This document shows positions 8,906 through 15,408 of a stretch of 15,408 bases of DNA, piece by piece (within the stretch, counting starts at the first letter, position 1; each line of letters starts with the position of its first letter). The position numbers and the translations under genes are program-made. The notes beneath the pieces were generated by a model, which ran no database searches, was not told the origin of the DNA, and was given only the letters and a program-made list of their open reading frames with translations. The stretch comes from Euperipatoides rowelli (lineage: Eukaryota > Onychophora > Udeonychophora > Euonychophora > Peripatopsidae): NCBI GenBank assembly GCA_003024985.2, contig PXIH01S0005643.1, one strand, 5' to 3'.

Positions 8906-9001
8906 TTTCCGGCTAGTTAGATAACAAATTACAGTGCAAGTTTTATACATTTAAGAATAACAAGATTAAAAAAAAAATGTATTGCCATGTATAAATTTAC
9001 G

Positions 9002-9547
9002 AGTTTATAAGCCCGTCAAAAATGGACGGACATTAATTTCTTCCTTCTTTGGTTGCTATACATAAAAACCCGTCAAAAATTTAAAAGTCCGTGAAAAATG
9101 ATGGATACAGCGACATCTGTTGACAGAAAACAGAGCAAAAACATCTTCAGGCGTCATTGACACGCTGAAGATGGCAGAGCAGTGTGACAGACATCATGAC
9201 CAAAGTGACCAAACTGACCTTTTATTATATTAGACTAGTTTAAAAGCCCGTCAAAAATGACGGATACAGCGACATCTGTGGAAAAAAAATAGAATGAAAA
9301 CATCTTTGGGCATCATCGGCTCGCCGAAGATAGCCGAGCAGCATGACAGACATCATGACCAAAGTGACCAAACAGGCCTTTTATTATTATTAGACTAGTT
9401 TAAAAGCCTGTCAAAAATGACGGAAACAGCGACATCTATGGACAGAAAATAGAGCGAAAACATCTTTGGGCGTCATTGACTCGCCAAAGATGGCCGAGCA
9501 GCGTGACAGACATCATGACCAAACTTGCTCTTTATTATAGTTAAATT
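9002..9547. repeat. Three-unit 160 bp tandem array with conserved hairpins
   Basis: Units start with TTTAAAAG at 9080, 9239 and 9399 (periods 159 and 160) and end with a TTTATTAT-rich spacer and, in the first two, AGACTAGTT. The shared landmark CAGCGACATCT is at 9108, 9267 and 9427. A leader at 9002-9079 holds two extra partial copies of the AGCCCGTCAAAAAT start. Each unit has a start hairpin, perfect in unit 2 (CCGTCA-AAAA-TGACGG, 9248-9263), and a central 8 bp stem whose sequence differs between units while pairing is kept. The tail GACAGACATCATGACC is almost invariant. The units are GC-richer than the flanks and have no ORF. Period and location resemble tandem cores inside Helitron-like or Pearl-type elements known from molluscs, but I could not find element ends. 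Confidence 0.85.
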
Positions 9548-10690
9548 TAAACAATATTCTCATTTTGTATTAAAAATTTTATTTTACGATAAGCTACTTT
9601 TCTTTTTTTTTTTGATTGTCAGTTTATTTGAATTACTATTGTTAAATAATAATATTTTCATGTAGAGGTCTATTATAGACCTAATCATGTTAAATAAATA
9701 AATATTACATTTTTTGCAAAATTATGTCTTTTTTCTTTCTTTCTGAAAATGAATGTATTATTTACCTTACTGTATTTTTGATTTACAAATATTTATCTTT
9801 GATTGGTTTATTGTTATTTCAATCAATTGTAAGATCATTTTCTTGGCATGAATTCAATTAGTTGCATCTAAAGTTACATTTCTATGTATAGCTTGAGTAG
9901 ACAGCTTGCTAATCTTACGTCAGATGAACCCGAGAGTTTGAGTAAAATAAATTATGTTCAATTTTTATCTGGAAATGATTGCCTTCCTCTTGTCTGGCAC
10001 AGTCGGAATCACTGATTGTGGTTCATTGTTGATATTATTTCTTTCAAGAATTCTTTTATTTGAAAGCGTCTTTATCTAACTTTTAAACTATCAACAAGAT
10101 TGGGTTATTTATTATGGTAACTAGGCCTTCTGATGTTTTCAGGTACTGTCTAGTGGCACTTAGATTATAATAATTGCTTTCAATTTGGACTTTTATTTTT
10201 TTAAATGGTGTTATATCCCTACCATTTTTTTAGAGATAAAAAAATATGTCTCATAATACAGTGTAGCTAAAGTGAGAAAAAAAATACTCTATCATGTCCA
10301 GATGCTTCGGAAGTCCATTTTTATTTATTGGTGGGGGTGTGTGTTTCCGTATTTACCAAGTAATAAGGGGAAGGGGAATTTCCAGCTGGGTACAGGAGCA
10401 GAACCCTGGTCGGAAGCTGATGGGGTTGGGGTGAAGCCTTTCAAATTTTTTATGCAGTTTTTTTAAAAGGTAAATTTCCATTGGAAAATTTACTGCATTA
10501 CAATCATTTTAAAAATATTTCAATATTTTAAACAAGTTTAAATAATCATGATTAAAGTGTATTTATTAGTGCTAATTTTAAGAAAAACTAAAATTGTTTA
10601 TTTTTAACCTTAAAAGTTTAATTTATCATTTCTTCATATTCGCTCAAATAATTAAGGATAATATCAGTTTATTAAGCTGTTTTAAATAAC
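9548..10690. other. AT-rich non-coding stretch
   Basis: No supported gene. A 64-codon frame at 10272-10466 does not begin with ATG and has no domain. Its G-rich part (10333-10432) looks like simple or transposon-derived sequence. Confidence 0.5.
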
Positions 10691-10760
10691 AAAAGGCAAG
10701 GCCTGACATCAGGACGTTTCAGGATGACGGCGCCGTTGTTTTAACGAGAGCCTAGAAATG
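10691..10760. other. GC-rich patch with nested palindromes
   Basis: CCTGACATCAGG (10702-10713) and the 10 bp palindrome ACGGCGCCGT (10727-10736) lie close together in the most CpG-dense patch of the window. It adjoins the TIR-bounded segment to the right and is probably transposon-derived. Confidence 0.4.
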
Positions 10761-10994
10761 GGGCTCAATTAGTGGCATTTTAGTCACATGATCAAAATAG
10801 ATAACAGCCCTATTTTTTTGTTTACAGTCCTAACCTTACCATAAGCCTGAACTCTAACTACGTATTAAACCCACTATGCCCCAACACTATGATGATGAAG
10901 GGTTGAAATAATATTTTTTTCGTTGATTTTGACAATTTTGAGCCATTTCCGTCAGCCCTTTAATAAAATACAGTAAAATATCCAAATTGAGCCC
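10761..10994. mobile_element. Possible MITE bounded by GGGCTCAATT inverted repeats
   Basis: GGGCTCAATT at 10761-10770 is matched exactly by AATTGAGCCC at 10985-10994. Inside the ends the similarity continues weakly: ATTTTA follows a few bases later on both arms. The right part also contains ATTTTGAGCCATTTCCGTCAG, which resembles the left end in complement. The 234 bp interior has no coding capacity. It includes a C-rich phrase at 10827-10858 (CCTAACCTTACCATAAGCC...) that looks like degenerate telomere-type repeat. No target duplication was seen, so the true ends are uncertain. Confidence 0.4.
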
Positions 10995-12085
10995 AGTTTT
11001 TATCTGCTTGTGTTGTTTTAGGCAGTGTACCCCTAGTAACCTATACAAAATCTGGGAAATTTAGTTTAGATAGCAGAACACATTGAAACAGTACAATATA
11101 GCCTATGGTAAAAATAAAATATTCCTTAGCAATGATATTAACAGATCATTCAAACAATAAAATTGTTTTTAATCACAACAAAATAAACTGATATAAAATT
11201 TGAATACCGGTACATAGTTGTTATAACAGGAAATTAAGCCTACAACTCGTTTTTTGTCCGATTATTTAATATTTTTTATAAATAAAATTTTATTTCTTGC
11301 TTTATTTCTTTGGAAATGAGATTCACTATAAACTATTATTAGAGAAAAAGCTTTTTCCTACAATAATAATAATAACCAGAATACACATCATGTTCATTCA
11401 TAATAATTATTTTTTATGATATAAATGTAGGTTACTACACACAGTATTTGAAAATTTTGATTGCTAAATGCCAATGAAGACAATATATTATATATCAATT
11501 TACTTACTGTCCATCGCTTGTTCTTTGTGATAGCTTTATTCGTTTAGTGGTGCTTTAAGAAAATTTGAGGTTAATTTTCTAGAATCCTAAATAGATTATG
11601 TTTTAGATAAATCTTTCAATTGTATTCAATTTATTTTATGAAAAGGATGTAACAAATAGTTGATAAGCAATATTCAAAACATTAAACTACCAAACAGATT
11701 TCATTATTTACTTAATGATCAAAAACTTTGGGAGGGGGGTGGTAAGTACCCCCTCACACCTCTCACCCCTGTAAGCATACCCCTGATCATGTCTAAAATC
11801 AGGAAGACTACAAAAATTTTGAGTGAAACCTACTTTGGATTTAATCCTGACATTTTAAAATATTCAGCTACTTGAGTAAATTGGAAAACTGTGAGGACAT
11901 TATACCTGTCAATATGACAATATTTATCTTAATTTCACATATAGCCTAGCTATTTATATGTCTTATGTTGGAAGTCATTATCTCAATTTCAGTCACAGAG
12001 CATTATTATTTTCAGCATAACAGTTTGATATATTATTTTTTTCATGGAGTTACTGGAATGCTACATCTATTCCAATGGACTCCAA
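10995..12085. other. AT-rich non-coding stretch
   Basis: No supported gene. A 71-codon frame at 11660-11875 starts at TTG. It runs through a G-rich then C-rich patch (11731-11784) of the kind left by transposon termini. Short (TAA)n runs occur near 11362. The palindrome TACCGGTA is at 11205-11212. Confidence 0.5.
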
Positions 12086-12160
12086 ACTGATACGAATCAT
12101 ATATCCTGCTTTATACTGATACAAATCGTACATCCTGCTCTAAACTGATAGAAATCCTTA
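12086..12160. repeat. 29 bp minisatellite, about 2.6 units
   Basis: ACTGATA begins units at 12086, 12115 and 12144. The first two continue with C(G/A)AATC(A/G)TA(T/C)ATCCTGCT. The third diverges after GAAATCC. Confidence 0.85.
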
Positions 12161-12208
12161 GATTTTTTTGATTATTGAATCAACTTGCGTCAATTTTTAT
12201 TTTCAGCT

Positions 12209-12331
12209 TTAGAAATCGCTCAAACCAACTCCTGTTATCACCCAAAGTGTACCACCACGATCGCATAAAGTTTCAGCAGTTGCTCGTGTGAAGTTGTGCA
12301 ATTGCCAAATCTCGGCAAAGAATACATTCAT
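12209..12331 (-). pseudogene. Possible coding fossil on the minus strand
   Basis: An ATG frame of 40 residues runs from 12331 down to TAA at 12211-12209. Unlike chance frames in this AT-rich window it has a balanced composition, reading EIWQLHNFTRATAETLCDRG and then GTLWVITGVGLSDF. The pattern Trp ... Arg ... Gly-x-Leu-x-Val-Ile-Thr-Gly recalls the region after the catalytic Asn in DNA/RNA non-specific endonucleases of the ENDOG/Serratia family. The typical Pro-Gln and Glu residues are absent, so this is only a suggestion. It may be a degraded exon or gene fragment. It lies within the intron presumed to precede the plus-strand exon at 12441. A plus-strand acceptor-like motif, TTTTATTTTCAG, ends at 12206. 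Confidence 0.25.
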
Positions 12332-12430
12332 CTATCTATAGCATGTCAATTCACACTATCCATTCCTGCTTGCACATCGCAAGATTTAATATTTCAAATT
12401 TTTTTAATATGCATATTGATAGCCCTTAAG

Positions 12431-12440
12431 TACTTTTCAG
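12431..12440 (+). other. 3' splice acceptor of the terminal exon
   Basis: TACTTTTCAG directly precedes the start of the coding-like sequence. A T-rich tract (12397-12408) and branch-point-like TTAAG lie upstream. The exon would begin with two bases completing a split codon. Confidence 0.55.
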
Positions 12441-12658
12441 AGATTGAACAGACAAAGGATAAAGAACTTTTTGAACAGCTATCCCTTTCCAAAAATGTTT
12501 TGGACAATGCTAGCAGGAGTTTTGATATTGACCTAAAGAAAAAGGACTTTACCAATGCCGAAAGTGGGCAAATTTTATTTAAAGAGGCTAAAGCGTGTAC
12601 TGATGAAACAATAAAACTCATAGGAGAAAATAAATGTAAAATGCTAGCTGAAACTTAA
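12441..12658 (+). CDS. 3'-terminal coding exon, possible HSCB co-chaperone C-terminus
   Basis: Seventy-one residues run from IEQTKDKELFEQL to MLAET and end in TAA at 12656-12658. The peptide is helical, charged and rich in Lys, Glu and Asp, unlike the Phe/Leu/Ile-rich chance frames elsewhere. An open frame continues upstream to 12296, but it starts at GTG and is hydrophobic there, so the acceptor at 12440 is the better left boundary. From memory of the family, the spacing of Phe, Asp-Phe, Ala and a final Glu-x-x-Ile-Lys (FDIDLKKKDFTNA ... DETIK) resembles the three-helix C-terminal domain of HSCB/Hsc20. That protein docks the scaffold ISCU during mitochondrial Fe-S cluster transfer. The usual aromatic Lys/Arg-Tyr position is not kept, so the assignment is weak. 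No J-domain (HPD) exon was found in this window; upstream exons would lie to the left. Confidence 0.6.
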
Positions 12659-12694
12659 AAAAAAAAAATTAATGTTTCTGTCCTTTCTCTACAA

Positions 12695-12700
12695 AATAAA
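12695..12700 (+). terminator. Polyadenylation signal AATAAA
   Basis: AATAAA lies 37 bases after the stop codon. It is followed at once by GTGTGTTTTCC and then TGTGCTTC and TTTGTCTTTGTGT, a typical GU/U-rich downstream element. Cleavage would be expected roughly between 12712 and 12730, giving a very short 3' UTR. Confidence 0.7.
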
Positions 12701-12970
12701 GTGTGTTTTCCTTGAAATGTGCTTCAATTTTCTTTGTCTTTGTGTAAGTTTAGTTATGATCATTTCCTCTAGGTATGTGTTTAATTTCCCATGCTTTTTT
12801 TAAAAACAATTTTTAGGTATAGCCTATATTTTGTAAGGTATTTGCAGAATATATAATATTGATCAGTGCGAATTACTTGGAAATTTTAGTTTTGATTTTT
12901 ATAAGTGACATAAATTAAATTTTTAAAAGAAATATTTCAAATTCTTTATTACAATGATCTAAAACAAATT

Positions 12971-13285
12971 TGCATCAACAAATTAAAATATAATTTTGCT
13001 GCTACTAATCACTACAAATTGATACAAAAATAAAATTTAGCTTCTACAAATAGATACAAAAATACAATTTTTCTGCTACAAATTGATACAAAAATACAAT
13101 TTTTCTGCTACAAATAGATACAATTTTTCTACTACAAATTGATACAAAAATACAATTCTTCTGCTACAAATAGATACAAAAATACAATTTTTCTTCAACA
13201 AATTGATACAAAAAATAAAATTTTGCTGTTGTTGCAAGCCACTACAAAATTTAAATTTTCCTGCTATAAAACTGCTACAAATGTA
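12971..13285. repeat. 32 bp tandem array with alternating A/B units
   Basis: CTACAAA-type unit starts lie at 13012, 13044, 13076, 13108, 13132, 13164 and 13196. All steps are 32 bp except one of 24 bp. Units alternate strictly between AAATTGATA (A) and AAATAGATA (B), in the order A-B-A-B-A-B-A, so the true repeat is a 64 bp dimer. Degenerate edges extend to about 12971 and 13285. A minus-strand frame of 96 codons over this array is simply its translation. Confidence 0.9.
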
Positions 13286-13902
13286 ATATCTAGATGTTAG
13301 ACTAACATTAAAATAATAATAATCTTGAAAAAACTTAAAGAAAATTACCCATTTTCCTTTTCCCAATTAACAATTTATAATGTTTTAAATAAATAATTAC
13401 CAATTTGGTTTACAAATAGTTCAGCACAGAAATTTTGACTTTGCCTATCCGTATTTAGAGTTTGTATTAGCACGTTTAGCTATCAAATTAATTGTCAAAC
13501 AATCAAATCTTTTTAACATTTATTAATACAAATTTTTCTAGTAAAATACAGTAATATATAAAAGTAATATGCTGTTTTCACAGAATATCATGTAGCGTTT
13601 GAAAAATCACAGTATTTTATATTTACCCAAAGGGCAACTTATATACAAAATATTGTGGCCAAAAATTTAATGTGAAAATAGATTATTTTAGAGAGTTTAC
13701 TTTTCAAAGTTAGTACCGGTAGTATAAAAATAAGAGTTTTGAATAGTTTCTTTATTTTTATTTAGTTAAACATAAATAAATTAAAGTGTGGACAGAGAGG
13801 TGTAATTCTAGAAACTATTAGGTAGCCCTGCCAAGCTTGAATTAGCTAAAAAAAATAGTTGCCCATCAATAGCCTGGGCTATAGGGTAGACTCATTTTCT
13901 AA
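13286..13902. other. AT-rich non-coding stretch
   Basis: No coding or paired-repeat signal seen. It includes another TACCGGTA palindrome at 13714-13721. Confidence 0.5.
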
Positions 13903-15375
13903 TTTGTTAACGATTCTCCTATTATATTACTTGATGACTTCAATGTTTCAGAATATGTTCCGACTAAATTGAACAATACTGGAGCCTTATCAAGAGAGTT
14001 TTCACATTGTATTCATTCCCAAGATTTAGAACCTTATGTATTTTTTCCAACTAGGAATGAAAATTGTCTTGATATGGCTTTTGCAAATTTTGAGATTAAT
14101 TCTTTTTCAAGCTATGCCACTTTGTGACTCTGATCACGAACCATTTTGTCTGTCTTTTAGGTGTTCCCTCCATACTAAAGTTAAGAGTTGTCCTTCACAA
14201 AAATACTGTTATAAGCTTACAGATATAACTTAGTAACTTTATAAATGAGACTTGTTGATGTGGATTGGAACTTGATTTTGAGTAATCCAGATATTAATAA
14301 TTGTTTTTCTGCTTTCATGAATGAATTAATTCACCATATTTCATCAACAACTCCTAAGATTAGTTATGATATGAATAATTCTAAATCAAAACCTTGGTTT
14401 GATAAGGAACTTAAAAGATTACACTCACTTAAAGTTATAACCCATAATATTTATATTGAGGTAGGATCATTAATTACATATACTCTCTTTAAAAATTTGA
14501 GGTCAGCTTTTAAAAGATTGGCAAAACTTAAACTCGTAAATATATTGATAGTATACAATTGGGTATTATTTCAGGAAATGAAAACATATTATGGTCATAC
14601 ATGAAATCAAATAATAAATTAAAACTTATTCCCTCTGATATGTATTATCAAGATAAAATGGCTTCAAATGATGTTGAAATTTCGGAATTATTTCAGAATT
14701 TCTTTACCTCACAGTGTAATAGCTTTTACTCCCAACCTGAAATTGATATCGTTAACTCTAGTATTGTATCTTTTCCCCAGTTTAGTGAAAATGAGGTTAT
14801 AAATGCAGTTAATAAACTAAAACCTTCTTTTGCATTTTCCTCTGACATGGTCCCATCGGCTATTCTTTTGGAAATAATTTGAATAATAGTGGCACCCTTA
14901 ACTGGGTTACTGAATAAGTGTATTATTAATGGAATATTCCCGTCTAAGTTGAAAAATTCAATTATACATCCTAGATTTAAATCAGGTGATCGTTCAAATA
15001 TTGCAGACTATAGACTTATATCAAAATTATCCACAATTTCTAAAGCATTCGAAAGCCTTATATCATCATATATTGGTTTTCAAACTAAAAATTTAATATC
15101 TAGTTGGCAACATGGGTTTGTAAAAGATCGGTCTACACTTACTAATTTGACAGTGTATAATGGTTTGATAACAGAGGTTATTAATAATGATAACCAGATG
15201 GATTCTGTTTATACAGATTTAGTCAATGCATTTGACACTATAAATCATGACCTCCTTATCTATAAGTTGTCAATATATAATTTTAGTAAACCACTGCTTA
15301 ATTTTCTTCACTCTTATTTAACAAATAGGTCTCAAGTGGTACAGGTAAGAAACTCATTTTCACAAGCGTCTCCTA
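13903..15375 (+). pseudogene. 5'-truncated non-LTR retrotransposon ORF2 (endonuclease tail and RT half), Jockey/CR1-like
   Basis: This is the C-terminal part of an apurinic-type endonuclease joined to the start of a reverse transcriptase. In frame 1, LLDDFNV (13927-13947) matches the GDFN motif with Gly changed to Asp, followed by FPTRNENCLDMAF. A frameshift near 14110-14120 moves to the frame holding SDHEPF (14129-14146), the catalytic Asp-His pair. More shifts occur around 14230-14255 and 14545-14560. The linker has KPWFDKEL. The RT part begins near 14559 and has an in-frame TGA at 14880. It then shows IADYRLISKLSTISK (Pro lost from the usual YRPIS), HGFVKDRST, and motif A YTDLVNAFDTINHDLL (15210-15257) with its catalytic Asp. 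It stops after SQASPT, before the GVPQGS motif and the YxDD box, where foreign sequence begins. The upstream endonuclease half and ORF1 are missing. It is a dead copy, closest in wording to Jockey-superfamily and CR1 elements. Confidence 0.9.
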
Positions 15376-15408
15376 CAGGGCCGTAGCCAGGGGGGGGGGA
15401 GATGTGGG
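15376..15408. mobile_element. Terminus of a second transposon inserted into the RT
   Basis: CAGGGCCGTAGCCAGG followed by a run of G interrupts the reverse-transcriptase frame, giving a Gly-Pro-stop reading. Termini of the type CAGGG(G/C)CGTAGCCAGG plus a G-run recur on DNA transposons, often hAT-like, in many invertebrates. Only 33 bases are in the window. The other end and any target duplication lie outside it. Confidence 0.6.

Noticed and set aside
9002-9547. CRISPR-like array
   Set aside because: Units are 160 bp, wholly repetitive without unique spacers, and the window is eukaryotic.
9002-9547. Hammerhead ribozyme in the 160 bp units
   Set aside because: No CTGATGA/GAAA core on either strand.
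10272-10466. 64-codon plus-strand frame
   Set aside because: Non-ATG start and G-rich repeat-like content; no domain.
11660-11875. 71-codon plus-strand frame with GTAAGT inside it
   Set aside because: TTG start; the G-rich and C-rich patch resembles a transposon terminus; nothing supports an exon ending at the GTAAGT.
12296-12440. Upstream half of the 120-codon frame containing the terminal exon
   Set aside because: Begins at GTG and changes abruptly from hydrophobic to charged helical sequence at a good splice acceptor, so it reads as intron.
12394-12621. 75-codon minus-strand frame opposite the terminal exon
   Set aside because: Antisense shadow of the coding exon.
13076-13366. 96-codon minus-strand frame with internal repeats (FCINL, VEKLY)
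   Set aside because: Pure translation of the 32 bp tandem array; repeats come from the DNA.

Overview
The window looks like animal nuclear DNA, most likely from an invertebrate. It is strongly AT-rich (roughly 70% by eye), has almost no long open reading frame, and contains short repeats, decayed transposons, a spliced-type terminal exon with a canonical poly(A) signal, and a broken APE-type non-LTR retrotransposon. I cannot resolve the phylum. One compositional signature is the hexamer TAGGCT/AGCCTA, which I counted at least 20 times where about 4-5 would be expected from base composition.

Layout. Bases 1-118 are the end of a 36-37 bp minisatellite cut by the window edge. Bases 119-3127 are AT-rich non-coding DNA with an inverted repeat (614-715), a cluster of near-perfect palindromes joined to a TA-flanked terminal-inverted-repeat element (1398-1700), a G-quadruplex motif (1999-2022) and minor hairpins. 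Bases 3128-3312 may be a worn hAT-like remnant. Around 3945-4158 lies a GC-richer islet with short ATG-started ORFs on both strands; the plus-strand one begins like a signal peptide. A (TG)14 microsatellite is at 4443-4470. A 234 bp hAT-like MITE with TIRs and a 6 bp target duplication is at 5505-5738.

A second GC-richer islet is at 7891-8007. Bases 8461-8905 hold a diverged duplication carrying G-rich purine tracts. Bases 9002-9547 hold a three-unit, 160 bp tandem array whose internal hairpin shows compensatory changes between units; this is the most interesting signal here. A further TIR-bounded segment lies at 10761-10994 and a 29 bp minisatellite at 12086-12160.

The only convincing host-gene piece is a 3'-terminal coding exon at 12441-12658 (plus strand, splice acceptor in front, AATAAA behind). 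Its translation weakly resembles the C-terminal helical domain of the mitochondrial Fe-S co-chaperone HSCB. It is followed by a 32 bp tandem array with strictly alternating A/B units (12971-13285). The right end (13903-15375) is a 5'-truncated, frameshifted Jockey/CR1-like retrotransposon (endonuclease tail plus the N-terminal half of the reverse transcriptase), broken at 15376 by what looks like the end of another transposon.

There is no operon-like cooperation between genes. Most of the window reads as a large intron or intergenic region leading to the terminal exon, filled with mobile-element debris.
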